Source: Saussurea involucrata (lineage: Eukaryota; Streptophyta; Magnoliopsida; Asterales; Asteraceae). Taken from it: a DNA stretch of 64,000 nt. Positions 12,403-23,663 of this stretch are shown here, piece by piece. How positions within the stretch are numbered: position 1 is the first letter of the stretch; every line of letters starts with the position of its first letter. The position numbers and the translations under genes were made by a program. The notes under the pieces are model-generated. The model searched no databases and was not told the DNA's origin. It saw nothing but the letters and a program-made list of their open reading frames with translations. Location: contig CM066321.1 of NCBI GenBank assembly GCA_033807775.1, forward strand, positions 247,740,422-247,804,421. Reading direction: 5' to 3'.

Positions 12403-12540
12403 TTACTATGACCAGCGACTATGACCATGTCATTGTCGAGTGTCATTGTCGCGCCAAGGGTACAGCCTACGGTACACCTTGTGCGACTATGACCAGCGAC
12501 TATGACCGTGTCATTGTCGCGTGTCATTGTCGCGGACGGG
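12403..12540. repeat. Direct/inverted repeat block in LTR J1
   Basis: Two copies of ACTATGACCAGCGACTATGA are each followed by GTGTCATTGTCG, so CGAC and GTCG arms alternate and could fold into hairpins. The block lies about 0.8 kb upstream of the LTR splice-donor-like site, the same relative order as the hairpin arrays in LTRs K and L. Confidence 0.7.
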
Positions 12541-14109
12541 TACCTGGTTGCTGTCAAATACAAAATTCACACCTCAAACTTCATTTCTTCATATCTCTCT
12601 CATTTCAACTCCGATTTTGGTCATTCAAGTTACTATGGTTCCGATTTTGAGAGCTCTTCAAGGATCTAGAAAGAGTTTTGAAGTTCATAGGAAGATTCAA
12701 GGGTGTTTGGTGGTGGTAAGTCTCTCAAATCTCTTCCCTTTCCCCCCCCCAAATCATTTTCCCTTTCTTCCTCACAAACCCTAACCGATTTTGGGGCTTT
12801 TTTTGGAGATTAATGTGTTTATTATCCACTTTATGCTAGTGATTTCATTCATTGATGCAAGAGCAAGTTTCATCCACAACACTAGAGATTTTTGGGGTTT
12901 TCTAGGTTTTCATCAAAACCTAAGTGGTGAGTTCATCCTCCTAGCTTCTATACTTTCATATGAGTTAGAAATGTTCCATTGATGATCTTCTAGTATTTTG
13001 CTTATTCAATTTCGGTTTGGAAGATTTTGGAGAAGTTAGGTCAAATTGAGGTTTTGGGTATAAATGGAGGTTTTGATGGTTGATGTTTGGAGAACAATTC
13101 TGAATGATTAAATGTGGTTATTAATGGTGGGAAAATTATGGATTTAGGTTTTGAAGTTTTGGTTTGAGGATTCATGTGCATCAAAGGAGCATTCGTTTGG
13201 GGAAAATCTAGATTTAGCTAAATCTAGCAAAGGTGAGTTCAAGTTACTTTGCGAAAACCTTGTACATGCCAAAATGAGTATTTTACAAATATTCGTGTGT
13301 TTTACTTGAAAATGTATATGGTTGAGTTATTTGGATAAGTTTAACTCTCTTGAAGTGTTTATCTTCATAAATGTGTAAAACACCATATTTGGGGCTTTTG
13401 AATATTTGGATGGTTAGAAACCATAAATTGTCTTTAAAAGATTAATTGCTCAAAATGAGGTTTTTTTGATGGTTTAATCATGTTAGTGTAAATGATTTTA
13501 ATAAGCCATTTGGGAAAATGCACTTTTAGTGTTATGAGTCATTTTGAGAATATTAAGGGAGTGAGTCCTTTGGGAAAACCCTTTTGTTTAACCCGTGTTG
13601 AGTTTTGGGGTTAATGGTGATTTCGGGATACGTGTTTTCTTAAACAATGATTAAACGCGTTTTATGCGATGATAACCGACATTATGGGTCTAGCAAGCTT
13701 GGAGCACTTTGCTCGGTTTTGACTTTGAGATAGTCTTGGGACATTTGTCCGGTTTAAATGGCTCGATGTGGAGTCTTATATACGGGTTGCTTTTATTGCA
13801 CCGTGTTGCATATTATTACACGTTGTTGATATTTACATGCTCAGGGTGGAGTCTAGAATGTGTTATATGCTTAATTGCATCTCATTTGCATGATTTGACA
13901 TTGATAAATGATCATTAGATCTTTGAGCAGAGGACTCACTTTTGGACTCGATTGAGGCTTGAGGGCATTCTACCGGTTTTAATAAGCTCGACGTGGGCTT
14001 GGGGTTTGCATTGCATGAGTTGCATCATATTTGAATTTTACATGATTTGAATGCATTGGTTATTCTTTTGAGGTCATGTATAAAATTTTAAGTTAAGTAA
14101 GCTTGTTTT

Positions 14110-14400
14110 GGATGGTGGGTTTGCCAAGGTAAAGACCTAGTATGGTTGAACTTGGTGGTTTTAAATGGACTAAAGACCTAGTATGGTTGATGTCTAAGAG
14201 GGGCTAAAGACCTAGTATGGTTGATTTCTAAGATGGGCAAAAGATCTAGTATGGTTGATGCCGAAGACGGACTAAAGACCTAATATGGTTGATGTCTGAG
14301 ATGGACTAAAGACCTAGTATGGTTGATGTCTAAGATGGGCTAAAGATCTAGTATGATTGATGCCGAGGATTGACTAAAGACCTAGCATGGTTGATGTCAT
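14110..14400 (+). repeat. Tandem repeat, about 36 bp unit, in LTR J1
   Basis: The unit reads roughly CTAAAGACCTAGTATGGTTG followed by ATGTCTAAGATGGG, repeated about seven or eight times with small changes. The same array appears in the truncated LTR at 21260-21470 with fewer units. Confidence 0.85.
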
Positions 14401-15359
14401 CCGTTTTCCACATCCAAGAAGCTTACTTGCATTTATTTAATCGTGGTTTAATTTATGTGTTTGCCACATTCGATGAGATCGGGTCTCCCCCGTCACCGAA
14501 GGGTGTTGATTTCAGGTATTTTATCTATTCACATTGTTGAGGTTATAATACATGCATATGTATTGTTTTCCATGATTGATGGACGGATTTATGTTACATT
14601 CTTATTGGATGTTTTAAACTGCTGGAGTTTTATTTTATGGTATTTGGATTTTAATACATTCTACGTTTGCGTGAGTTTTGCTTCGTATTATGTTTCCAAT
14701 GAAAGATCATATTTAAATGGATGGTTTCCATGCTTTACGGGTTGAGTATGTATTGTCAACTATATTTGAAGGTTTTGCCTAAACCTAGATTTATTCACGT
14801 ATTTGAGTGGGTTGGGATTCGTGTCTCATTTTGGAAAACGCTTTACACTTTTTTCGGGAATGGTTTGCATGGAATTTGAGTGCGTTGGAAAATGAGTCAT
14901 TTATGCCCGTTTGGGAAACCCTTTTGGAAATGATAATCTTGTTGCAACTTTCATTTAAAGATTTATTTGAATCATGACTAAAACTACTAACTTCCGATTT
15001 ATGATTTTATTTAGTCATGATAAAATGCTTGAACTCACTAGGCGTAAGCCTAACCCTTTTTACTTGTCGGCATGTGCAACAGGCTCAGGTTGGGGTAGCT
15101 CTAGCTACATTGTGAAGTGGCGAGTGCTAGTAGAGTGCACGAGAGGTGACTTAATTAGTGAAGCCTTCCGCAATTGTTTGGACTAGCAACTTGTGTTGTG
15201 TTATGTAGCACCCGATTAAGTTATTTTATCGTGGACTTATAATGTTTTAAATTCCGAGGTATTTTAAGGAATGAATTGTAGAAGTGATTATATCTAATTT
15301 GGTTATTTTATTGAATTTTAAAGTTAGTTGCTCGTTCCAAATTTGACGGTGTTACAAGT

Positions 15360-15371
15360 TGGTATCAGAGC
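15360..15371 (+). promoter_or_regulatory. Primer-binding site of Gypsy element J
   Basis: TGGTATCAGAGC lies three bases after the LTR end, complementary to initiator tRNA-Met. The leader that follows is cut at 15401 by element C and resumes at 20903. Confidence 0.9.
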
Positions 15372-15401
15372 ATAAGTTTGAGAGATTTAGGTGCTGATTT
15401 T

Positions 15402-15970
15402 TGTAAGTCCAGGATACACTCTTACAATCAAATATGAACAATTAAGATCGTATTCACAGCAACTGGTCATATGATTTATTAACAATCTGTGAATTACAAG
15501 ATATTACAATGAATTTCTCTCTCAATAGATCTAACAAATTTATGCGTAAAGAGTTATCCAAAAGGTTAGCCAAAAGATTCGCCAAAGATTCAGTTAGCTA
15601 CAGTTGCTAACACTTATATATACTGTAGAGAAAAGCTAAAGCTACAGTACATATAAGAAACAGACTAATAGAACAATTACACGTGTCCTAATTAGTAACT
15701 GAATATAACAGAGAGTATCCCAAGATATGAATTCTGAACATACTTCTGAATAAGCGCTTCAGAACATTTGTCTTCATAGTCAGAAGTTCTGAGTCTCCTA
15801 CTCAGAACTCTGAACCTTCTAGTCAGAATTCAACACTTAGAATCTTTTTGAAATTTCTCACTCAGAACTTCTGAGTCTTCTACTCAGAACTTCTAAGTCT
15901 TCTGAGTCTTCTTTAGTCTTCTTACTCAGAACTCAACACTTGTGTTTTTGACAAAACTCTAGACCTAACA
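15402..15970 (-). repeat. 3' LTR of element C (569 bp)
   Basis: On the minus strand it begins TGTTAGGTCTAGAG and ends GGACTTACA. A TATATATA box is at plus 15615-15622, with CACGTG about 58 bp upstream (15680-15685). The U3 part is full of TCAGAA/TTCTGA words. Confidence 0.92.
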
Positions 15971-17067
15971 ATCTCCCCCTTTTTGTCAAACACACTTGTA
16001 CTTTTCATCATCAAATTCTTAGAGCAGGAACAATCTTCAGAAGGAGCTCTTCTGAATGCTTTGACAACTTTTGCTCAGAATTCTGAATAATCTGAGTTAA
16101 CAACTTCTGGTCAGTCTTTAATCAGCAGCAGCAACGATTTCCAAATTGATTTCTGTTATATATTTGCTTTTTCTTTGCTCCCCCTTGAAATGACAATTCT
16201 CATCTTCATTTCAGCTTTCATAAGATTTCTTTATAAGAAACAACCGATCAGTTTTCTTTTCCTCTTCTCCTTCTTAAAATAACATTTCTCTCTTTTGTTA
16301 TTTCTGTACAAAAACCATATCAATCTTCAAAATTTTTTTGCTTTTCTCCCCCTAAAGTTTTGGAAAGGAAAATCATCTTCAAAATCTTTACCTTTTCTCC
16401 CCCTTGATTTTCAAAACTTTAGCGATGCTTTTTCTTCGAATGAAGTCTATGCTTTTTCTCCTCCTTAATGAATAACCTTGCTCCCCCTCAAAATAAGAAT
16501 TCTGGAGCAGTTTGTTTTCTCCCCCTGAAATTATGCATATATTTCATTAAAATTATTCATTTCAAATATAGTGCTTTAATGAAAACATTTATACAAGGAG
16601 AATAAGATTTACTGAACTACACTTGATAACTACTAACATTTGATCATTTGAAAACTTTACAAAAGAAATCCAACTTAATGAGATTTATCAGATTTTTCAA
16701 TCAAATGAAATCAAATGCATGTGTTTGGATTCAAATACAAGTCATCATTGCATATCAAGTTAAAAATGTTCAGTTTCAATCCCTTTATTAAATCTATTTG
16801 GTGTGCTTAGCATGCGAAATATGATTAGCTTCAAAAATATGCAATTCTAAAAACATATACGAATACTTTGCTCTACTTACACCATTTGTCCAAAATCAGG
16901 ATTTTCACAAATTTACAGGTTTATTGCAACTTTGAATTTTCCCAAAGTTTCAAGAGATATGTGCTCATTGGCATCTTTTAATTTTGTGCACATTGGCATC
17001 TTTTAATTTTGTGCACATTGGCATCTTTTAATGAAAAAGTTTAGTAAGAATAAGATATATCGTTAAA

Positions 17068-17340
17068 CATGACTTTCTATCTGGTTCTATAGCAGGATTT
17101 GGGTCAGCATATCCCAGACCAGTTGGTCTTAGGTGCTAGGTGACAAGCACCCCTTGGAACTTAATTTCCCAAACCAGAAAGGCCACATCGATATATCTTA
17201 AACCCATTTGTACCAGTAGAACATGGCTTTCTATCTGGTTCTATTGCAGGATTTGGGTCAGCCGATCCCATACCAGTTGATCTTAGGGACTAGGTGTCGA
17301 GCACCCTTTAGGACTTACTCTCCCAAACCAGAAAGGCCAC
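17068..17340. repeat. Duplicated 119-bp foldable motif in element C
   Basis: Copies at 17068-17186 and 17222-17340 share TTTCTATCTGGTTCTAT at one end and AACCAGAAAGGCCAC at the other, which are partly complementary, so each copy can form a long stem. Within copy 1, GGTGCT and AAGCACC form an inner stem. Differences between copies are scattered. Function unknown. Confidence 0.75.
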
Positions 17341-18059
17341 AGGTACAAACTTTCAAACTAGGTAATTTTATATATGTATATTGCATCTCAATCACTTGGT
17401 TCTAAAACGTAGTACTTCCCCCATATTTTCGTTTCCATCCATCATTATGACATTTAGGCTTTTTGAGCATTATATTCTATATAAGTATAGATTTCATAAC
17501 ATTGAGCATTCGGCATAATTTCATTCATGTTTTGCTTACCTTTCGATTTAATTCAGAAGTGAAAGTTGAAACAAATATAGCTCAGATAATACAAAATACT
17601 TGTAAAATCACTATTTGACACACATTTATTCATTGAATGAAAATTAAAAAATTCATATCATTGAATTGAATTTGTTAAGATTCAAACATTCAAAGCAATA
17701 GAAATAAATGTAATGCAATGTTACCTTTCACCACTTGTTCCTTGAAACATAAAAATATGACAGTTAAGGATATCACCTGAGAAATATGAGTTCTAAACTG
17801 ATTTGTTTAGAAGTCTTAGTCTCTGAAGTACGGGTCCTGAACTGAATTATTCAGAAGCCATAGTCATTTAAGTACGGGTTTTGAACTGATATGTTCAAAA
17901 ACCTAAAACGTTGAATCACGGGTTTTGAACATTATCTTGAAACAATCAGATCAAATTTTGAGACAATATTCCCTCTCAAATCAAGATAATCCTGCAAAAT
18001 CAAGAGATTTTGGTAATCATCTACGATGATTCCTCATTAGATAAAAAAATCCAAATTTT

Positions 18060-18300
18060 GAGTAGTTGAGTCAGAATTCTGATTAGAAGAGTCAGAATTC
18101 TGAGTCACTTGCTCAAAATTCTAAGTATCAGAGTCAGAATTCTGATTAGTTGAGTCAGAATTCTGAGTAGTAGAGTCAGAAGTCTGAGTAACTTGTTCAA
18201 ATTCTATGTATGAGAGTCAGAATTCTGATTAGTTGAGTCAGAATTCTGAGTAGTAGAGTCAGAACTTCTGAGTAAGAGAGTCAGAATTCTGATAAAACTA
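18060..18300. repeat. GAGTCAGAATTCTG array in element C
   Basis: An irregular tandem array with a period near 23-30 bp whose core CAGAATTCTG is a perfect palindrome. The same word is common in the LTRs of this element. Confidence 0.75.
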
Positions 18301-18564
18301 TCCAGAGAAAATTCCTTAGAAAAATGTTTGGATTTTGTGATTTTTGAACATTCTGAACTTCAAATCACCATAACTTGCTCAAAAATCAGATTTTTTCAAC
18401 CAAAATTTGCAGGGTTGCTCAAAATGTGATTCTGAACACATTCATACCGAGTTTTGGACTGAAGTATCCAAAAGTCAAAATTCTCAATTTAAGTACATCA
18501 TCTGTTTTCAGTCATGTGTCAGTATGATCATTCAGCTTTACACATGAATAACCTGCAAAACAGA

Positions 18565-19845
18565 TTAAGTTGACTTTGGTACCCATATGAACTTGGGTCC
18601 AGGTTTGTTAGGTGCAGTAGCATATGCAGATATTCTATAAGAACCATACCAGTGCTGAATAAAATTCTTGTTCACAAAATCATTAGTCCCACAATATGAA
18701 CAACAAAGTTTCTTTTGTGCAACTCTGACTAATTGATTTACAGAATAAATCACATCAGGTTTAACAAAAGATTTTCTTTGAAATGTATTGTTCTTCTTGA
18801 CATTTGAATTAGGAACTTTTGATTTTGGCACTTCTTTCTTGGAAGTTGTTCCTTTAACTCTCCATTCCATTTTTATCTTTTTAAAAGAACAATTATAAGA
18901 TTTATCAATAGCAGAATCATAAAACAGATTAGAAGAACGAATCTGATCTTTTGAACTATGATTTGATTTGTCAACAACTTTCGTTTCAAATTCCCTAAAC
19001 TTTTTAACATACAAATCAAACCTTGACAGCAAATCAGATTTGGACTTCCTTTCTATCATGATTTTAGTTGATAAATCAGATAATTTCTTAATAAGCCTCC
19101 TTATCTCAAAATGAAAAACTTTCTTTTCCTTCTCAAACTCATCTTTTAAGCATTTTTCTTTAAAGCCATTTACCTTCTTCTTTTCAGTCTCTTTCCTTCC
19201 ATCTTCTAACTCTTTCTCCAACTCAATTATTTTTACAGAAAACTCATTTAACATTCCTGTTTTCTTTTTTTCAAATCCATTCTTTTCTTTTTGAAAAACA
19301 TTTTTCTTGCATTCAAACTCTTTTCTTTCTTTTGCAAGAATTTTCTCCAAATCAGAAATTTTCAAAGATAATTCAACAGACTTTGTTTCAAAACCTTTCC
19401 TCTCAGTTTGAAAGTCTCTTCTCTCTTTCTCAAATTTCACTCTTTCAAGTATAAGAACTTGTTCAAAATCATAGATCTGTTTCAAGAGTTGACAATTTTT
19501 CATTTCACATGATTTGATTCTATTTTCAGACTCTGTCAACATTTTTCTTCTAAAATTGCCTTTCTCTTTCAAATCAACATTATCTTTTTCTAACAACTTT
19601 ATGTTTTCTTGAACCTTTTCAAAATCCTTTAAAAAATCAGATTTCTCTTTTTGCAAAATCTTTATAACTTTTGCATATTCGTCTTGTTTTGCTTGAATAT
19701 TAGCAATCTTGCTTTCAAAATGAACAATCTCAGTTTTTGGTTCAGAAATTGTTTCTTTTGCTTTTACAGGACTTAATTTTTGTAAATTGTGTGAACTGGT
19801 TATAGAAATTGCAGGTCTTACAAAAACTTCAATAATCTCAGGCAT
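18565..19845 (-). CDS. Gag-like coiled-coil protein of element C (426 aa)
   Basis: One uninterrupted ORF. Residues about 25-300 are rich in Lys/Glu with heptad-like spacing (long coiled coil, with repeated FEKERRDF/FQTERKGF-type units). Near the C-terminus is a zinc-knuckle-like CCSYCGTNDF...HWYG segment, and the protein ends in GPKFIWVPKST, the usual end of gag just before protease in related Copia polyproteins. The N-terminal capsid domain of element A is missing, so this is a shortened or divergent gag. The stop TAA is followed at once by TCTGTTTTGCAG, a 3' splice-site-like sequence. A close relative is encoded by N2 (28929-30506). Likely role: RNA binding or particle formation; not certain. 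Confidence 0.82.
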   Translation of the reverse strand: MPEIIEVFVRPAISITSSHNLQKLSPVKAKETISEPKTEIVHFESKIANIQAKQDEYAKVIKILQKEKSDFLKDFEKVQENIKLLEKDNVDLKEKGNFRRKMLTESENRIKSCEMKNCQLLKQIYDFEQVLILERVKFEKERRDFQTERKGFETKSVELSLKISDLEKILAKERKEFECKKNVFQKEKNGFEKKKTGMLNEFSVKIIELEKELEDGRKETEKKKVNGFKEKCLKDEFEKEKKVFHFEIRRLIKKLSDLSTKIMIERKSKSDLLSRFDLYVKKFREFETKVVDKSNHSSKDQIRSSNLFYDSAIDKSYNCSFKKIKMEWRVKGTTSKKEVPKSKVPNSNVKKNNTFQRKSFVKPDVIYSVNQLVRVAQKKLCCSYCGTNDFVNKNFIQHWYGSYRISAYATAPNKPGPKFIWVPKST

Positions 19846-20319
19846 GATGAAATGACAAATTCAAATATCAACTATGAATTATGATCAAAAATGAGAATCA
19901 ACACAAATCTAGAACATGCAAGAATTAATCAAATCTGTCACATGCATTTCATCAAACAGTTAGAGTACATGAATTAATGAAATATTCTTTTCAACAAAAA
20001 ATTTGAATACTAATCAACATGCAGCAGATATAATCACTTTGATCAAGAAACCAATCAAGAATTTCGAAAACATACCTGTGATCTCTGTTAAATTTCGAAA
20101 ATTAATCAGCATAGAGAGAAATTCTTTGGATGACTTGATTGTAAGATATCGATTCAACAGAAAGACAAATTCAAATTTCTTGAATCAATGATAGAAACGA
20201 ATTCAAGAATTGTTAGGAATTCAAGAATTGTTAGCAGCAGCGGAATCAATTGTCGAATTGATCAAGAAACTTCAAGAACGCGATCAAACACACTCTTGGA
20301 CGAATTTGTTTGTTGATTG

Positions 20320-20331
20320 GCTCTGATACCA
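20320..20331 (-). promoter_or_regulatory. Primer-binding site of element C
   Basis: Plus-strand GCTCTGATACCA, i.e. TGGTATCAGAGC on the coding strand, two bases from the end of the right LTR. It marks the right LTR as 5'. Confidence 0.92.
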
Positions 20332-20333
20332 AT

Positions 20334-20902
20334 TGTAAGTCCGGGATACACTCTTACAATCAAATATGAACAATTAAGATCGTATTCACAGCAACTGGTC
20401 ATATGATTTATTAACAATCTGTGAATTACAAGATATTACAATGAATTTCTCTCTCAATAGATCTAACAAATTTATGCGTAAAGAGTTATCCAAAAGGTTA
20501 GCCAAAAGATTCGCCAAAGATTCAGTTAGCTACAGTTGCTAACACTTATATATACTGTAGAGAAAAGCTAAAGCTACAGTACATATAAGAAACAGACTAA
20601 TAGAACAATTACACGTGTCCTAATTAGTAACTGAATATAACAGAGAGTATCCCAAGATATGAATTCTGAACATACTTCTGAATAAGCGCTTCAGAACATT
20701 TGTCTTCATAGTCAGAAGTTCTGAGTCTCCTACTCAGAACTCTGAACCGTCTAGTCAGAATCCAACACTTAGAATCTTTTTGAGATTTCTCACTCAGAAC
20801 TTCTGAGTCTTCTACTCAGAACTTCTGAGTCTTCTGAGTCTTTTTTAGTCTTCTTACTCAGAACTCAACACTTGTGTTTTTGACAAAACTCTAGACCTAA
20901 CA
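20334..20902 (-). repeat. 5' LTR of element C (569 bp)
   Basis: Same length as the left copy; a few substitutions by eye (for example A/G near the start and T/G in the GAACC-TCTAG segment). Followed by the TSD ATTTT. Confidence 0.92.
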
Positions 20903-21259
20903 ATTTTGGATACCTAGACTCAAACTAGCGTTTGTTTAAGTAAATGAGAGTGAAATTAACCTTTAGGCACTTTAAGATATGATGTTTTGAAGTTGATGGA
21001 ACTGTTAGAAACGAGAATCACGTCGAGAGTAACAAGGATAATCATGTACGGTGCGTTCATAGTGACACCTGGCCAGTGTTGTGGTGAATCTACTAGTACA
21101 TGTGCATACTTGAATTACTTTAATACGATGATCGTTGGGGTAGTAAAGGAGGTACTAAGCTAGTAGTCGTTGGAATAGATGAACGATTCTATTATTAGTC
21201 ACTTAGAGTGACGATAAGCATGATGTTTGCTTTAAGTAGACCGTTTCGGGTCAAGATTG
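20903..21259 (+). other. Rest of the leader of Gypsy element J
   Basis: The leader begun at 15372 resumes here after element C. It holds no ORF and no gag start, and runs abruptly into the middle of an LTR at 21260, so gag, pol and the first two kilobases of the next LTR have been deleted. Confidence 0.65.
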
Positions 21260-22433
21260 ATGGTTGATGTCTAAGAGGGGCTAAAGACCTAGTATGGTTG
21301 ATGTCTAAGATGGGCTAAAGATCTAGTATGGTTGATGCCGAAGACGGACTAAAGACCTAGTATGGTTGATGTCTGAGATCGACTAAAGACCTAGTATGGT
21401 TGATGTCTAAGATGGGCTAAAGATCTAGTATGATTGATGTCGAGGGTTGACTAAAGACCTAGCATGGTTGATGTCATCCGTTTTCCACATCCAAGAAGCT
21501 TACTTGCATTTATTTAATCGTGGTTTAATTTATGTGTTTGCCACATTCGATGAGATCGGGTCTCCCCCGTCACCGAAGGGTGTTGATTTCGGGTATTTTA
21601 TCTATTCACATTGTTGAGGTTATAATACATGCATATGGATTGTTTTCCATGATTGATGGACGGATTTATGTTACATTCTTATTGGATGTTTTAAACTGTT
21701 GGAGTTTTATTTTATGGTATTTGGATTTTAATACATTCTACGTTTGCGTGAGTTTTGCTTCGTATTATGTTTCCAATGAAAGATCATATTTAAATGGACG
21801 GTTTCCATGCTTTATGGGTTGAGTATGTATTGTCAACCGTATTTGAAGGTTTTGCCTAAAACTAGATTTATTCACGTATTTGAGTGGGTTGGGATTCGTG
21901 TCTCATTTTGCAAAACGCTTTACACTTTTTTCGGGAATGGTTTCCATGGAATTTGAGTGCGTTGGAAAATGAGTCATTTATGCCCGTTTGGGAAACCCTT
22001 TTGGAAATGATAATCTTGTTGCAACTTTCATTTAAAGATTTATTTGAATCATGACTAAAACTACTAACTTCCGATTTATGATTTTATTTAGTCATTATAA
22101 AATGCTTGAACTCACTAGGCGTAAGCCTAACCCTTTTTACTTGTCGGCATGTGCAACAGGCTCAGGTTGGGGTAGCTCTAGCTACATTGTGAAGTGGCGA
22201 GTGCTAGTAGAGTACACGAGAGGTGACTTAATTAGTGAAGCCTTCCGCAATTGTTTGGACTAGCAACCTGTGTTGTGTTATGTAGCACCCGATTAAGTTA
22301 TTTTATCGTGGACTTATAATGTTTTAAATTCCGAGGTATTTTAAGGAATGAATTGTAGAAGTGATTATATCTAATTTGGTTATTTTATTGAATTTTAAAG
22401 TTAGTTGCTCGTTCCAAATTTGAGGGTGTTACA
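21260..22433 (+). repeat. Truncated LTR J2 of Gypsy element J
   Basis: Matches J1 from 14183 to its end (1174 bp in each), with a few substitutions. It includes part of the 36-bp array, the CTCACTAGGCGTAAGCCTA stem-loop and the same terminal GTGTTACA. The right edge lies directly in the RNase H coding region of Copia element D, so this is the true right terminus of J; the flanking CTGTT (22434-22438) is the expected target duplication half. Confidence 0.85.
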
Positions 22434-22740
22434 CTGTTGTTCTCAGGTATTGTGGATGAGAAATCAACTACTGGATTATGACCTTCAGCTCTCCAAAATT
22501 CCAATCTATTGCGACAGCACTAGTGCCATCGCTATAGCCAACAATCCAGTGCTACACTCAAAGACCAAACACATCGAAATCAGGTATCATTTTATCAGAG
22601 ATCATGTGATGAATGGTGATATAAAACTTCATTTTATCCCAACTGATTTTCAGTTAGCTGATCTGTTCACCAAACCTCTTGATGAGACAAGATTCAACTT
22701 TCTCATCAGCGAGTTTGGAATGCTGAACTTAGAAGAGTAA
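22434..22740 (+). pseudogene. Copia RNase H C-terminal fragment (element D)
   Basis: Starts mid-codon-run at the J insertion and encodes CCSQVLWMRNQL, the catalytic-region CDSTSAIAIANNP, SKTKHIEIRYHF and LADLFTKPLDETRFN before a natural stop. It matches the end of the RNase H of element A (about 1028-1330). The upstream part of pol has been displaced by Gypsy J. Confidence 0.92.
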
Positions 22741-23043
22741 AATTTTCAGCGGTTCACATTTGATCAGCGATTATAAAATGAACTTGTATAACCCTATTAA
22801 TCACCTTCTCTCTGAACAAAATTGATTCGCTGATATCAAGGTATGTTCTCTCTTACTCGCTGATGTTCGCCTATGAATGCAATATTTCAAAACAAATTGC
22901 ATCGCTGAATATCTCTTCCTTTTAGTGATTCTTTTGAAATTCTAAAACTAACACTGATATTTCTAGTCAGTGCTTCATGTTTTAAAAATGTCTCTGAGTT
23001 TTCAAAATCCTCAGAGACACCCTAAAATGTGAAAGGACGTTTG
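22741..23043 (+). other. Non-coding region after pol of element D
   Basis: About 300 bp without ORF. The words TCAGCGA and TCGCTGA occur repeatedly, as they do elsewhere in D. Confidence 0.5.
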
Positions 23044-23199
23044 TGACGTCATCACAACAGATAGACCATGGCACGCCTTTTCTCTGACACGTTCGCCCAT
23101 TTCGTTTACCTTGACCAATCAAATTCAAGGGACGTGTCCGTGTCATCATGAAAGACTTTCCCGCTTATTGTTTTTCTCTCTCTACTCTCACTATATAAA
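23044..23199 (+). promoter_or_regulatory. Promoter-like region ahead of the additional ORF of element D
   Basis: In order: palindromic TGACGTCA (23044-23051, bZIP/TGA-type site), CCAAT (23115-23119), ACGTGTC (23132-23138, ABRE-like), a pyrimidine-rich CTCTCTCTACTCTCAC stretch and TATATAAA (23192-23199). The spacing and composition match an ordinary plant core promoter, and a spliced 5' UTR seems to follow. It lies between pol and the additional ORF, not in an LTR. Confidence 0.6.
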
Positions 23200-23321
23200 C
23201 CCATTTGAGTTTATATTTTTACCTTTTACGCAAACATCATCTCTCTCGAGCAAGAACAACTGTTGCATTTGAACTTATTTTCTCCAGAAACTGTTCATCT
23301 TCATCTTCTTCAACACTAAAG

Positions 23322-23661
23322 GTTAATATTTCTATTATTTTCCTTACATAAACTTGTTTCTGATCTTATTCTTGATTCTAAAAGATCAAACGAAAGAACT
23401 TTCTTAAAATGAAATCATTTTTCTTCATGATTTTATAAATACAATCTGTTTTTCAAATAGTTCTTCGAGTTTAAAATAAAAATCTTAACCTTGACTTTCT
23501 CATACGTTTTTACAGAATCCCTTCTTTTAAAGGAAACTGGAAAGCATGAATATTCACTATGTTTTGTATGTTGTTCAAAACTAGAAAAAACCCTTATTTT
23601 GGAATTGCATCCATTTTAAGAACTTCTTTTCATATTCTTCATGCTTATACTTTATGAACAG
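23322..23661 (+). other. Likely 5'-UTR intron of the additional ORF (element D)
   Basis: Donor AAAG/GTTAAT at 23322 and acceptor TATGAACAG at 23661 bracket a 340-bp, T-rich, ORF-free stretch typical of plant introns. The ATG of the additional ORF is at 23664, three bases into the next exon. The putative first exon starts about 30 bp after the TATA box and is rich in CT, like many plant leaders. Confidence 0.5.
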
Positions 23662-23663
23662 AA

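Larger units (their letters stand above)
12190..15356 (+). repeat. Complete LTR J1 of Tekay-like Gypsy element J (3167 bp)
   Basis: Begins TGTAACACCC right after a PPT and ends GGTGTTACA right before a primer site, so it is flanked by the 3' end of one internal region and the 5' end of another. That arrangement fits a tandem (LTR-sharing) element made by unequal recombination. Inside are an inverted-repeat block (12403-12540), a splice-donor-like AAAGGTGAGTT (donor at 13233), a roughly 36-bp tandem repeat (14110-14400) and a TAGGC-GTAA-GCCTA stem-loop (15039-15052). ORFs of 96 and 70 aa occur in both LTR copies but have no known domain. Confidence 0.85.
15971..18564 (-). other. Element C 3' non-coding region with several repeat types
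   Basis: This 2.6-kb stretch between the ORF and the 3' LTR has no coding sequence. It holds numerous CTCCCCCTT tracts (PPT-like on the minus strand) at 16180-16530, a 25-bp unit repeated three times (16961-17031), a 119-bp duplication (17068-17340), a roughly 48-bp repeat built on GGGTTTTGAACTGATATGTT (17785-17935, also found in N2 at 28675-28805) and an array of GAGTCAGAATTCTGA words (18060-18300). Confidence 0.75.
15402..20902 (-). mobile_element. Element C: complete non-autonomous LTR element encoding only a gag-like protein
   Basis: Both LTRs are 569 bp (15402-15970 and 20334-20902) and the element is bounded by the perfect TSD ATTTT (15397-15401 and 20903-20907). The primer site is at 20320-20331 (minus TGGTATCAGAGC) and the PPT AAAAAGGGGGAGAT abuts the left LTR (15971-15984), so it reads on the minus strand. 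Its only long ORF is 18565-19845; there is no protease, integrase or RT. The LTRs differ at about half a dozen positions by eye, so insertion is fairly recent. Pol must have been supplied in trans. Confidence 0.93.

Noticed and set aside
14455..15186. 96-aa and 70-aa ORFs found in both J LTR copies (also 21532-22263)
   Set aside because: Conserved only because the LTRs are copies; no domain, no codon signal, and changes between copies are not biased to silent sites as far as I can see.
15730..15950. Heat-shock elements in the LTR of C (GAA/TTC words)
   Set aside because: The spacing of GAA and TTC is zero or one base, not the two-base spacing of heat-shock elements.
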